Assembly: GCA_017547805.1 (NCBI GenBank)
Contig: JAFYOR010000089.1
Span: 1 to 64,000, forward strand
Length of the DNA: 64,000 bases
Reading direction: 5' to 3'
From: Clostridia bacterium
GTDB lineage: Bacteria > Bacillota > Clostridia > Christensenellales > Aristaeellaceae
Shown: positions 6,492 through 14,979 of the stretch, piece after piece
Layout of the letters: every line of letters begins with the position of its first letter
Position numbering within the stretch: position 1 is the first letter of the stretch
Translations under genes and position numbers: made by a program
Notes under the pieces: generated by a model
The model's database searches: none
The model's input: only the letters and a program-made list of their open reading frames with translations
What the model was told of the DNA's origin: nothing

Positions 6492-8279
6492 ATGAAAAAG
6501 GTTTTTGCGCTGAGTCTGGCGGCTCTCTTTCTGACGCTGTTTTGCGCTGCTGCCTGCGCCGAGACGGCTTCGGTTGGCGGCGTTGAACTGACCATTCCCA
6601 GGGGATGGCAGGTGGGCTATCATGGGGATGATGGCCTTGTGATGCTGCAGGAAACCGGAGCGTCCATGCGAAGTGTGTATGTGAACGTAAGCGACATTGA
6701 AAGCTGGGACAGTCTTGTTTCGACGGAAGATGGACTCAGCGCTTATCTGCAGGTGATGGCAATTGGCGTGCTGAGCAGGACGGGTATGGAGGACAAGGAG
6801 CAGATCAATGACCGCTTTGTGACGCTTAAAGACGGCGGCCTGGCATGGAAGGCTGTCTATAAGACGGAAGATGGGGCGACGTTTGGCTGCCTGCTGATGG
6901 CGGCTGCCGGGAGGAGCATCACTGCGTACGTGAACGTCCCGGATGGCGAAGCGGACATGTGCATGAAGATCCTCAGCGATATGCTGCTGCCGATGCAGGT
7001 GCAGGAAGAGGCCGAGGTCGCCGGACTTACGTTGGGCATTCCGGCGGGTTGGGAAAGCGGCGAAGCGGCGTCGGGCGCCCTTCTGCTTGCCGATGCTTAC
7101 GGCAATATCATGGAGGTTGTCGCGCTTGATCCCCCCGCTGTGGATGGGCAGGAGGAGATGGACGAGGCGGAGCAGAAGAGCCAGCTGGTTCTGCTGACGT
7201 ATGCGCTGCTGAATGGTTTTGAAATCAGCGATCTTCAGGCGCAGGAGCTGGCGGTCAGCGGCGCGCCTGCGCTTGTCTGCAGCGCGGATGTTGTCAGTCA
7301 GGGGCAGGAAGGCACGATTCAGACGCTGGTAACGATGAGCGGCAATACGCCGGTGTATGCCATGCTTTACTGCAGGGGCGACGGCGCCAAGTACGCGCCG
7401 GACGTGATGGATGTGCTCGTGTATCCGGCGAATGAAGGCAAATACGTCATGACGGGCGATGTGAAGCTGGCCTATCCGGAAGGGTTCCTGCTGACGAACA
7501 TTGATAATACCGAGGAAAAAGGAATTGCGGTCTTCAGCGATCAGACGCAGGATACGCTTTGTGCGGTCGTGTATCCGCTGTCGCAGGAGGAACTGGCGAA
7601 GGATGCGCGGCAGCTGCTCAAAGACATTGCGCTTGAGACGCTTGGCGAGGAACAGGCTGCGTCCATGCGGTTCATCTTTGACGAGAATGAAGGCGGCTTT
7701 ATGCTGCGCACCGTCGGCTGGAAAAAGACCGTGGATCATATTCCCACGGCGCTGAGCCGTGCGTGGATTCTTGCGGGCGATCAGCAGGTCGGTATCGTTC
7801 TGAGCTCTCCTTACGGCGATGCGGATCAAACGGATGAGATGCTTTTGTCCATTCTTCCCGCAGCGCGTGCGGACGGCTTTGCAGTTGGTCAGGCGACGCT
7901 GCATATTCCTTCGGGCTACACGCAGGAGCAGGACGGAGAATGGACGAAATTCAGGAATCTGGGCGTCGAAATCGGCGTGATGAGCATCCCGATGCCGGAT
8001 AATCTCCGGGATATGACCGCAGGAATGGGCGAACAGACGGGTCTGGAGATCTTCCTGTCGATGTGGGCTGCGGAAGCGGGACTTGAAGGCGTTACGATTG
8101 AATATGCAAACGAAAACGGCGTGCACAGCGTGAGATCCAGCGGCATATTGGAGGAGACGGGCACGGGCTTTGCCTTGCTCCTTGACGGCGATACGCTGAC
8201 GTATCTTACCGTCGCGGTGAGCGAAGAAAGAGAAGCGGCGGCGTATGCGCTTGTCAATCAGGTGCTGGGAACGCGCTGA
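6492..8279 (+). CDS. Secreted protein made of four repeated ~145-residue modules
   Basis: The 595-residue product has a clear signal peptide (MKKVFALSLAALFLTLF then a cleavage-like ACAE). The mature part contains four copies of one module, each opening with a strand motif of the form (E/T)LxIPxGW/Y: ELTIPRGW near residue 32, LTLGIPAGW near 178, KLAYPEGF near 323 and TLHIPSGY near 468, a spacing of 145-147 residues. The modules are diverged, so duplication is old. The fold may be PsbP/DcrB-like (inference from the motif only). No membrane anchor or sortase signal is visible. Function is unknown; a surface or secreted binding role is plausible. Confidence 0.78.
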   Translation: MKKVFALSLAALFLTLFCAAACAETASVGGVELTIPRGWQVGYHGDDGLVMLQETGASMRSVYVNVSDIESWDSLVSTEDGLSAYLQVMAIGVLSRTGMEDKEQINDRFVTLKDGGLAWKAVYKTEDGATFGCLLMAAAGRSITAYVNVPDGEADMCMKILSDMLLPMQVQEEAEVAGLTLGIPAGWESGEAASGALLLADAYGNIMEVVALDPPAVDGQEEMDEAEQKSQLVLLTYALLNGFEISDLQAQELAVSGAPALVCSADVVSQGQEGTIQTLVTMSGNTPVYAMLYCRGDGAKYAPDVMDVLVYPANEGKYVMTGDVKLAYPEGFLLTNIDNTEEKGIAVFSDQTQDTLCAVVYPLSQEELAKDARQLLKDIALETLGEEQAASMRFIFDENEGGFMLRTVGWKKTVDHIPTALSRAWILAGDQQVGIVLSSPYGDADQTDEMLLSILPAARADGFAVGQATLHIPSGYTQEQDGEWTKFRNLGVEIGVMSIPMPDNLRDMTAGMGEQTGLEIFLSMWAAEAGLEGVTIEYANENGVHSVRSSGILEETGTGFALLLDGDTLTYLTVAVSEEREAAAYALVNQVLGTR

Positions 8280-8371
8280 TCAGGCGCATGATATGCGCGC
8301 GGATGTGTGGCGCTTGTGCATGAACAGGTGCTTGGCAGCATCCGCTATCGGTAAGCGGCGCGGCGTGCACC

Positions 8372-8400
8372 TTGCGCAGGTTTTTTCCGCGTGATATAAT
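8372..8400 (+). promoter_or_regulatory. Promoter of the 119-residue membrane protein gene
   Basis: TTGCGC (8372-8377) and TATAAT (8395-8400) are separated by 17 nt. Confidence 0.75.
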
Positions 8401-8464
8401 GGACATACTGTATATGCGGGCAGGTGGCTGACGTGCCTGCATGAATGCTAAGGAGGAAACAATC

Positions 8465-8824
8465 ATGGCGAATACGAATAACAACTCTTTATTTGGCTCT
8501 TTTCTGAGGATGACGGGCTTAACCTGCGCGGCGACAGGCGTGTTTACGCTCTTTGGCGGCGATTTTGCCCTGGGCGCTGCGTGTATTGCGGTCGGTCTGG
8601 TCATTGCGTCGGTGGGCTCTTCGATGAATGAAAACAAGCAATTCAAAGAATGGAAACGGCAGGTGGAAGCAAAGGGTCTTGTGCCGGAAATCCGGCGGGA
8701 CATGACGGCTGCCGTGAGGGCCTATAATGCGTATCCCAACTCAAAGACGCTTGCCTACATCCGCAATCTGAATCCTGAGGCGGCGAAGTACATCGAGGAA
8801 AAGACGCTCGGACAGAAGAAGTGA
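8465..8824 (+). CDS. Small membrane protein, unknown function
   Basis: The protein has 119 residues, with an Asn-rich start, two short hydrophobic helices (about 14-31 and 33-52) and a charged cytoplasmic-type tail of about 65 residues. AGGAGG (8451-8456) lies 8 nt before ATG 8465. It likely shares a transcript with the DUF805-like gene 36 nt downstream. I do not recognise the family. Confidence 0.7.
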   Translation: MANTNNNSLFGSFLRMTGLTCAATGVFTLFGGDFALGAACIAVGLVIASVGSSMNENKQFKEWKRQVEAKGLVPEIRRDMTAAVRAYNAYPNSKTLAYIRNLNPEAAKYIEEKTLGQKK

Positions 8825-8860
8825 TCGGGCAGTTTTTTCGGCAGAAAGGGAGAAATACCG

Positions 8861-9430
8861 ATGATTAAGGCATACCGTTCCATGTGGAAGAACGTTTTTA
8901 GGCTGAACGAACCGGCAAGTATCAAGGAGTTCTGGCTGGGACAGATCGCGCATGTGATTGCGCTGTATCTGCTGCTGATCCCGTTTGCCGGCGTGGCGTT
9001 CGCGGCCAAAGCCGTGGGAATCGGTCCTGAAATCCTGCTGCCGGTATCCGTGGTGCTGATGATGCTTTTCTGGCTGATTCCGGCGTTTTCGCTGACGCTC
9101 CGCCGTGCCAGAGATTTCCGCATGACGGTGAAATGCGCCGTGCTGCTGATGATCTGCCTTCCGGCTGTCGGCGCGCTGCTCATCGGCATCGTCAAGCCGG
9201 ATCAGCGCTGGTCTGCGCTGCCCAAGATGCAGCGCGTGGGCCTGCAGCTGCTGGCGGTGGGTCTTGGTCTTGGCATGTGGGGCGGTACCGTCCTTATGGT
9301 ACTTGGCACGCCCGCGGCGATGATGGCGGGCATGATGCTCATGGGCGTGGGCATGTTCATGGGCTATATCGCGGTCAAGCGGGAGGAAGCAAGGCTGAAG
9401 CGGTTATCTGAACAGGACGAGGGAAAATAA
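8861..9430 (+). CDS. DUF805-like membrane protein
   Basis: The 189-residue protein begins with the DUF805-type pattern (a short helix, WKNVFRLNEPAS, then KEFWLGQ) and has the LTLRRARDF motif after the second or third helix, where the family has RRLHD. Four to five membrane helices are predicted by eye, with a charged C-terminal tail. The family has no established function. The ribosome site GAAAGGGAG lies before ATG 8861, and a terminator follows. Confidence 0.7.
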   Translation: MIKAYRSMWKNVFRLNEPASIKEFWLGQIAHVIALYLLLIPFAGVAFAAKAVGIGPEILLPVSVVLMMLFWLIPAFSLTLRRARDFRMTVKCAVLLMICLPAVGALLIGIVKPDQRWSALPKMQRVGLQLLAVGLGLGMWGGTVLMVLGTPAAMMAGMMLMGVGMFMGYIAVKREEARLKRLSEQDEGK

Positions 9431-9436
9431 TACAGA

Positions 9437-9466
9437 CGGGCGGACGAGTATGTCCGCCCGCTTTTT
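9437..9466 (+). terminator. Intrinsic terminator
   Basis: A 9-bp perfect GC-rich stem (CGGGCGGAC with GTCCGCCCG), a 6-nt loop and CTTTTTG. Confidence 0.92.
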
Positions 9467-9660
9467 GTTAGAAGAATTGCGCAAAACCATCAGCCGCGTG
9501 CGCGGAAGAAACGGGGAGTGCGGAGCATTTCGGATGTGGAGGCGGGCCTAGCCCGCTTTTGCTTTGTAGAACTCCGTAAAACCATCAGCCGCGTGCGCGG
9601 AAGAAACGGGGGGTGCGGAGCATTTCGGATGTGGAGGCGGGCACAGCCCGCTTGCGCTTG
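9467..9660. repeat. Direct repeat, two ~78-bp copies at 95-bp spacing (copies 2 and 3 of the post-terminator family)
   Basis: Bases 9483-9560 and 9578-9655 are nearly identical. Each contains AAAACCATCAGCCGCGTGCG, a purine-rich GGAAGAAACGGGG stretch, GCATTTCGGATG, and ends in a short hairpin GCGGGC-NNN-GCCCGC. The first hairpin is followed by TTTT and could also terminate transcription. No coding capacity is evident. Confidence 0.88.
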
Positions 9661-9681
9661 TCCTTGACGCCGTGGTAAAAT
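9652..9681 (+). promoter_or_regulatory. Promoter of the PIG-L deacetylase gene
   Basis: TTGCGC (9652-9657) and TAAAAT (9676-9681) are 18 nt apart. The sequence GCCGTGGTAAAATGCAG recurs almost unchanged at 10665-10681 before the MFS gene. Confidence 0.6.
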
Positions 9682-9731
9682 GCAGTCAGAAATTCCCGAT
9701 CCTTCCGTGTGTGACAAAGGAGCGTAGAACC

Positions 9732-10535
9732 ATGGAACAATACAGGTTTTTGATGATCGGCGCCCATCCGGATGATATGGAGCTGCGCTGCGGCGGGCTG
9801 GCGATGCGCCTTCGCCGCAAGGGGCATCAGGTCATGTTTCTTTCAATGACGGACGGCAGCGCGGGGCATCACCGGATGACGGGCGACGCGCTGCGGGAGC
9901 GCCGCCGGGCGGAGGCGCAGGCTGCTGCCGCTGCGCTTGATGTCGCCTACAGGATCATGCCTGTTGCGGATGGGCGTCTGGAGGCGAATCTCAAGACGCG
10001 CGAGCTGCTCATCCGGGAGATCCGTACCTATGCGCCGCATGTGATCCTGACCCACCGCAGCGCGGACTATCACCCGGATCACCGGGCCTGCGGCCAGCTG
10101 GTGATGGACTGCGCGTATCTGCTCAATGTGCCGCTGATTTGCCCGGATACGCCCTGCCCGAACCTGACGCCGGTGATCCTTTCTGCATGGGACCGCTTCA
10201 AAAAGCCGCTGCCTTTCGCCCCGGATGTCGCTGTGCCGATCGATGATCTGGTGGAAAAAAAGATCGACGCGGCATTGTGCCATGTGTCCCAGTTCTATGA
10301 ATGGCTGCCCTATGTCGAGGGCTGGGCGGATGTCGAAAGTGCGGCGACATTTGAGGAGAAGACGGCGCTGCTGCGCGCTCAGCTGCGCGCGCGGTTTGCC
10401 GGCGAAGCGCTGCTGTATCCGGCGCTGGTGCCTGATGGCGTTTGCTTTGCGGAGACATTTGAATGGAATGAATACGGTGCGCCGCTGACGGATGAACTGC
10501 GCAGGGCCATGACGGATATCCCGGCGGAAAAATAA
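9732..10535 (+). CDS. PIG-L/LmbE family deacetylase
   Basis: The 267-residue protein carries the zinc motif AHPDDMELRCGG (residues about 11-22), the HRSADYHPDH segment with the third metal histidine near residue 116, and the fold typical of N-acetylglucosaminyl deacetylases such as GlcNAc-PI, bacillithiol or mycothiol enzymes. Substrate is not identifiable. ATG 9732 is favoured by AAGGAG (9717-9722); a longer frame starting at 9672 lies over the -10 box. It is monocistronic, flanked by its own promoter and terminator. Confidence 0.88.
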   Translation: MEQYRFLMIGAHPDDMELRCGGLAMRLRRKGHQVMFLSMTDGSAGHHRMTGDALRERRRAEAQAAAAALDVAYRIMPVADGRLEANLKTRELLIREIRTYAPHVILTHRSADYHPDHRACGQLVMDCAYLLNVPLICPDTPCPNLTPVILSAWDRFKKPLPFAPDVAVPIDDLVEKKIDAALCHVSQFYEWLPYVEGWADVESAATFEEKTALLRAQLRARFAGEALLYPALVPDGVCFAETFEWNEYGAPLTDELRRAMTDIPAEK

Positions 10536-10540
10536 GCGGA

Positions 10541-10575
10541 AAAGGCGGGCTGCCTTCACGGGCGCCCGCCTTTTG
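10541..10575 (+). terminator. Intrinsic terminator after PIG-L deacetylase
   Basis: GGCGGGC pairs with GCCCGCC across a 13-nt loop and is followed by TTTTG. Confidence 0.82.
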
Positions 10576-10640
10576 CTGCGCAGGGATTCGGCGAAAATGC
10601 ATCCGCCGCCTGCGCGAAGAAATTGCCGCGCCGATCTGTT
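10576..10640. repeat. Post-terminator dispersed repeat, copy 4 (diverged)
   Basis: GCATCCGCCGCCTGCGCGAAGAAA (10599-10617 region) corresponds to the ATCAGCCGCGTGCGCGGAAGAAAC core at 9489-9512. The placement, between terminator and promoter, is the same as in the other copies. Confidence 0.5.
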
Positions 10641-10649
10641 TGATCCGTA

Positions 10650-10678
10650 TTGCAATCCCCTGTCTGCCGTGCTAAAAT
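10650..10678 (+). promoter_or_regulatory. Promoter of the MFS/GNAT-hydrolase operon
   Basis: TTGCAA (10650-10655) and TAAAAT (10673-10678) are separated by 17 nt. Confidence 0.7.
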
Positions 10679-10723
10679 GCAGCCAGAATTTCCAAATTAT
10701 GCCGATGATAGGGAGGAAATGAT

Positions 10724-12100
10724 ATGCTGCGCGCGTATTTGGGCGGACTTCGACGGGACATGAGCGATATTTTCGGTTTTCACGATGAGGACGCCAAGGG
10801 CAGAACGGTCTATATTTTCTGCGTGATTCTCAATGCGTTCTACAACGTGTTCATCACTGGCGTGTTCTATACGGGATTTTTGTCCATGAACGGCATGTCC
10901 ATCACCGATGCGGGCATTGTGACGTTCATCCCTTATCTGGGCAATCTCTTCAGCGTCTTTTCTTCGAAAATCCTGCGCCATTTCAAGCGAAGAAAACCGG
11001 TGATGATCGCGGCAAAAATCTACTTTTACGTCATGTACATCCTTGCGGCGACGGTCATGCCGCAGTTTGTCGTGGATCCGCAGCAGCGGCTGTACTGGTT
11101 TGCCGGAATCGTCTTTCTTGCCTATGCGCTGTATGCGCCGTTTGATCCGGGCTTTGTCATCTGGTTTTACCGCTTCTTTCCCAAGGACGATGCGCGGCGC
11201 TCGCGCTATCTGCTCTATCAGCAGATCGCCGCGTCGATTGTTGCCAGCGTCATCCTGATTCTTTCCGGCGTGATTACCGACGCCGTCAACAACGCGGAAA
11301 ACCAGCGCGCGCTGATCAACGGCATGCGGTATTTTGCCTTTGCGCTCGTCCTGCTGGAGATCGCCATTCAGGTGCAGGCTAAGGAATATCCCGTGCCGCC
11401 GGAGCCGCCGCTCAGGCTTACGCAGGTGTTCACCCTGCCCCTGAAGTACAAGAAGTTCATGGCGTCCACGCTGCTGATGTTCGCGTGGAACTATATCGGC
11501 AACCTCAATAACGGCCTGTGGAATTATCACCTGCTCAACCATCTTGATTTTTCCTATACGATCATCAACACCATGGCGGTTGGAGGCACGATCATCCTGC
11601 TGACGACGTCGGGCCTGTGGCAGCGGGTGCTTGCACGGCTTTCGTGGATCCGGACGTTTGCGCTGGCGCTGCTTTTGTGGGTGCCGACGGAATTCGGCTT
11701 CTTTGCCCTTGCACCGCGGCAGACGTGGCTGTATGTGGTGCTGTGCATCGTGCAGTATATCCTCGCCGCCGGCATCAACCTTTCCTACGCGAACGTGCTG
11801 TATATGAATCTGCCCAAGGAGAACGAGACGGCGCTCATCGCGTTCAATACCCTCGGGCGTAACTTCCTTGCCTTCCTTGGCCTTTTGACCGGCACCTACG
11901 TCAGCGCAATCACCGGCGATACGGCGGTGGAGACGCTGGGCATGCAGGTGTATTCCGTGCAGTATACGACGATGCTGCGTGCGGCGACGATTCTGACGAT
12001 GGGCGTTGTGCTGATGAAGTACTGGCGCGCGTTCACGCCGGATGCGGATATTGCGCGCCTTGAACGCGCGAAGGCGGAGAAACGGAGGGCAGGCGCATGA
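10724..12100 (+). CDS. MFS transporter
   Basis: A 458-residue integral membrane protein with about twelve helices in two halves, a cytoplasmic loop HFKRRKP after helix 2-3 and a basic C-terminal tail. This is the architecture of the major facilitator superfamily. The substrate is unknown. GGGAGG precedes ATG 10724 by about 8 nt. Its stop overlaps the start of the GNAT/hydrolase gene (ATGA, 12097-12100), so the two are translationally coupled and probably functionally linked. Confidence 0.85.
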   Translation: MLRAYLGGLRRDMSDIFGFHDEDAKGRTVYIFCVILNAFYNVFITGVFYTGFLSMNGMSITDAGIVTFIPYLGNLFSVFSSKILRHFKRRKPVMIAAKIYFYVMYILAATVMPQFVVDPQQRLYWFAGIVFLAYALYAPFDPGFVIWFYRFFPKDDARRSRYLLYQQIAASIVASVILILSGVITDAVNNAENQRALINGMRYFAFALVLLEIAIQVQAKEYPVPPEPPLRLTQVFTLPLKYKKFMASTLLMFAWNYIGNLNNGLWNYHLLNHLDFSYTIINTMAVGGTIILLTTSGLWQRVLARLSWIRTFALALLLWVPTEFGFFALAPRQTWLYVVLCIVQYILAAGINLSYANVLYMNLPKENETALIAFNTLGRNFLAFLGLLTGTYVSAITGDTAVETLGMQVYSVQYTTMLRAATILTMGVVLMKYWRAFTPDADIARLERAKAEKRRAGA

Positions 12101-13506
12101 TCGATAAAACGATTCCTTACTATAATATCGTCATGGTGCGCACGGGCGCAATTGCTGCAAAGCCCCGCCTTCCGCAAGGGATTTCTCTGCGACGGTATCT
12201 GCCGGGCGATGAATATGCGTGGGCACGGATGGAATGCGCTGTGGGTGATTTTGACAGCGAGAACGAAGCGCTGGCATATTTTGAGCAGTGCTATCTTCGT
12301 GACAGGGATGCGCTTGCGCGGCGCATGACGCTGGCCGTTGATGAAGCAGGCTGGGTTGTAGGGGCCTGTATGGCGTGGCATAACGAGAATCCGCAGAACC
12401 CCTGCGCGGTGCTGCATTGGCTGGTCGTCGATCCTGCGTATCAGGGACGGGGAATCGGCAGGGCGCTGTGCGTGCAGACGCTCAATATTTTCGCGCAGCT
12501 TGGTGAATCGCCTGTCTGCCTGCATACGCAGCCATGGAGCTATAAGGCGGTACGGCTGTATGACAGCATCGGTTTCCGGATGATGAAAGGGAAAACGCCG
12601 CTGCGCTGTGAAAACCAGTATGAGCAGGCGATGAACACACTTGAACTGCTGCTGACGCAGGAGGAGTGCTGTTGGCTGCGCCGGCGTGCGGTTGAAGCAT
12701 TTGAGGAGGAAACGATGGAAAAGACGAAGGAATTGCTGGTGCTTGAAAGCATCGCGGCAGAGATGGAAAGCATTCCCGGCCATACGGGCTTCTACTATAA
12801 GAACCTCGTTACCGGCCTTGAGTTCGGCGTGCGGGAGGGGGAGGCCTTCGGCGCGGCAAGCGTAATCAAGCTGCCGCTGTTCATGCATGTGCTCAAAGAA
12901 TCCGCAGAGGGACGTCTTTCGATGGAGGATGTGCTCACTGTGACGGCGGAGGACAAGGTGCCCATCTGCGGCGCGCTGACGCTCTTTACGGGGGATGTTT
13001 CCTGCGACGTGCGCACGCTCTGCCGGCTGATGATTTCCATCAGCGACAACACCGCGACCAACAGGCTCATCGACTATGCGACGATCCCGGGCGCGAGCGC
13101 GGGCTTTGAAAAAATGGGGCTTCACGTGACGAAGCTCACGCGCAAGCTTTTTGACCGCGCGGCATCTCAAAAGGGGCTGCGCAACTACATCTGTCCCAAG
13201 GAGATCGGCGCGCTGCTGGAAATGCTCTGGCGCGGCGAGTTTGTCAGCGAAGCGGTCTGCAAGGAGGCGATTGACACGCTGCTTCTGCAGCAGGTCGATC
13301 ACAAGCTCAACGGCAAGATCTGCGGCGAGGTCGCCATCGCGCACAAGACCGGCGAAGACGACGAGCTGAGCAATGACGTGGGCATCGTTTATGCAAATGA
13401 GCCGTTTGTCATCTGCTTTGCGGGACATGATACCGACGTATACGTGTGGGAAGACCTCATGCGCCGGGGAACGTATGATCTGCTGCGTGCGCAGGATGGG
13501 GAATGA
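12097..13506 (+). CDS. GNAT acetyltransferase fused to a class A beta-lactamase-fold serine hydrolase
   Basis: This 469-codon frame encodes two complete domains. Residues about 20-190 are a GNAT N-acetyltransferase with the acetyl-CoA loop DPAYQGRGIGRAL. Residues about 207-469 are a beta-lactamase-like hydrolase with the nucleophile motif SVIK, the second motif SDN (ISDNTATN) and the third motif HKTG. The usual ExxLN of class A lactamases is not evident; the region reads RKLFDRAASQKG, as in non-lactamase members of the fold. A strong internal start exists: GAGGAGGA (12703-12710) before ATG 12715, so the hydrolase can probably also be made alone. No signal peptide is present on either form. 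Confidence 0.88.
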   Translation: MIDKTIPYYNIVMVRTGAIAAKPRLPQGISLRRYLPGDEYAWARMECAVGDFDSENEALAYFEQCYLRDRDALARRMTLAVDEAGWVVGACMAWHNENPQNPCAVLHWLVVDPAYQGRGIGRALCVQTLNIFAQLGESPVCLHTQPWSYKAVRLYDSIGFRMMKGKTPLRCENQYEQAMNTLELLLTQEECCWLRRRAVEAFEEETMEKTKELLVLESIAAEMESIPGHTGFYYKNLVTGLEFGVREGEAFGAASVIKLPLFMHVLKESAEGRLSMEDVLTVTAEDKVPICGALTLFTGDVSCDVRTLCRLMISISDNTATNRLIDYATIPGASAGFEKMGLHVTKLTRKLFDRAASQKGLRNYICPKEIGALLEMLWRGEFVSEAVCKEAIDTLLLQQVDHKLNGKICGEVAIAHKTGEDDELSNDVGIVYANEPFVICFAGHDTDVYVWEDLMRRGTYDLLRAQDGE

Positions 13507-13690
13507 GGGTTATTTCTGCCTGGTACAAAAACCATGCTTTGCGCACCAGTGATATTTTGTTGTTTATGCAACAGGAAACGCGCTCCGCTGGGACCAGAGG
13601 GGGCAGGGGAATTTTCGATGCTTCCATGGAATTCGCATAGTCGCGCAGTCGCTCCGCCTGCCCCAACGCCCAAACCGTCGATTTGTAAAT

Positions 13691-13724
13691 AAAAAAGCGT
13701 CTGCATGATCGCAGACGCTTTTTT
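13691..13724. terminator. Bidirectional terminator
   Basis: A perfect 14-bp stem AAAAAAGCGTCTGC / GCAGACGCTTTTTT with a 6-nt loop serves the minus-strand gene ending at 13732 and can also stop plus-strand transcripts from the GNAT-hydrolase operon. Bases 13507-13690 before it hold no gene that I can recognise. Confidence 0.93.
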
Positions 13725-13731
13725 GATGCAA

Positions 13732-13965
13732 TTAGTTGTTCTCGGCCAGCCACTTGTCGGCGTTGGCGGCGGACATGCGCTTGATGCCTTCTTCGGCGTA
13801 CTTGGACTCAGCGCCGCCGAAGGTGTACAGGAAGAACTTGCCGCCTTCGGTCTTGTACAGGCTCTCTTCGTAGCCGGTCGGATCGCCGAACTCGCCGACG
13901 GTGCGCTTGGCGATCAGCTCAGAGGTCTCGGTATCATATTCAACCTTGCAGATAATCTTCTTCAT
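13732..13965 (-). CDS. Small conserved acidic protein, unknown function
   Basis: A 77-residue cytoplasmic protein starting MKKIICKVEYDTETSE, with a GEFGDPTGYEESLY segment and the GGAESKY motif. I recognise the pattern from short uncharacterised Clostridia proteins, but no function is known. The ribosome site GAAAGGGAAA (minus strand) precedes the start by about 6 nt. Codon use is strongly biased (GGC, GAG, AAG), which suggests high expression. Confidence 0.75.
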   Translation of the reverse strand: MKKIICKVEYDTETSELIAKRTVGEFGDPTGYEESLYKTEGGKFFLYTFGGAESKYAEEGIKRMSAANADKWLAENN

Positions 13966-14296
13966 GGGATTTCCCTTTCTTGTTTTCGGTATGATGCTGC
14001 GTGGCCGCAGCGGTGTTGATGAAGCCCCGTTTTTTTCAGGGCAGAACAGCTTTTTTTCAAGCGGTGCATATCATAACATAGAATTTATCACTTGACAACA
14101 CCCCTGAAAAATGTTGATGCATCTTGTCCCAAATACATGGAGGGATATGTATAGAAGTTGAACGAATTTTTGTTGGCAGGACAGCGATTTTTGGCGCCTG
14201 ATGTATTCAGTCGCATGCGCAGCGACGTGCGCGCGCGCGCGGCATGGTAGAATAGGCCATACAGAAAAAACCTGACCAATACAGGAGGCATGAAGA
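13966..14296. other. Intergenic region between divergent genes
   Basis: The 331-bp region is more AT-rich than its flanks and holds the start signals of two divergent genes. An alternating pyrimidine-purine tract (CGTGCGCGCGCGCGCG, 14226-14241) lies immediately before a TAGAAT box (14248-14253) that may serve the plus-strand gene. No clear -35 box, gene or RNA is seen. Confidence 0.45.
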
Positions 14297-14824
14297 ATGA
14301 ACCATTTGCCGGAGATGCGTGATACTGCGGGCGGAAACAATGAAAACGCCATGACGGAAGAAGATGTGAATCCCGAACTGCTTCAGCAGATCATAGAAAT
14401 GAACAATAAGATTCATCTTGTGCTGAGGATGGCGGCGATGAACATGCTTGAACGGACGCCGGACGGCTTTGTGCTGCGCGTTGAGCAGGAGCAGGAATGT
14501 CTCGCCGGCGCAAAAACGTTCTTTGAGGCGTACCGGATGATCGACAGGAAACGCGCCGGGAACTGGGATGCGCTTGACCGGCAGCTGGATGCGCCGTGGC
14601 AGCGCGAAGTCATCCGGATGGTGCTGGATCCACAGCGCTATATCGACGTATGGCGCGGACTGCGCATGACGGTCCTCAGCGAAGCGCTGCCGCTGCTTAG
14701 AGCATATGCAGATGAAAAGGAAGCAAAGGAAGCGTCTAAGCATTTTACCCTTCTGGGACTGCATATCTGCGAGAAGGTGATGGACACGCTCAAGCGCAGC
14801 ACAGAAGAAGAAAAACGCGAATAA
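14297..14824 (+). CDS. Conserved-looking helical protein, unknown function
   Basis: A 175-residue, hydrophilic, probably all-helical protein without signal peptide or membrane segments, rich in Glu, Arg and Met. ATG 14297 follows AGGAGG (14283-14288) by 8 nt; an out-of-frame ATG at 14290 is discounted. No motif is recognised. It is a single gene with a terminator 12 nt after its stop. Confidence 0.65.
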   Translation: MNHLPEMRDTAGGNNENAMTEEDVNPELLQQIIEMNNKIHLVLRMAAMNMLERTPDGFVLRVEQEQECLAGAKTFFEAYRMIDRKRAGNWDALDRQLDAPWQREVIRMVLDPQRYIDVWRGLRMTVLSEALPLLRAYADEKEAKEASKHFTLLGLHICEKVMDTLKRSTEEEKRE

Positions 14825-14836
14825 ACAAAAAGCGAT

Positions 14837-14868
14837 GTGCCTTGCCGGATGCGGCAGGGCACGTTTTG
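14837..14868 (+). terminator. Intrinsic terminator
   Basis: An 11-bp stem (GTGCCTTGCCG with CGGCAGGGCAC, one T-G pair) and a 4-nt loop are followed by GTTTTG. Confidence 0.88.
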
Positions 14869-14890
14869 TTTCATTGGCGGGAAATGCAGC

Positions 14891-14919
14891 TTGTCCGGAG
14901 GCGGGCGGGGTGATATAAT
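14891..14919 (+). promoter_or_regulatory. Promoter of the M29 aminopeptidase gene
   Basis: TTGTCC (14891-14896) and TATAAT (14914-14919) are separated by 17 nt. Confidence 0.8.
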
Positions 14920-14979
14920 GAGCGCAGAGAATTGCCGGGCTGACGGACGAACGGATGGCCCGATCAGGAGGAAAAGAAT

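Noticed and set aside
12715..13506. Functional class A beta-lactamase (antibiotic resistance gene)
   Set aside because: No signal peptide and no clear Glu166-type ExxLN; the sequence is closer to non-lactamase serine hydrolases of the same fold.
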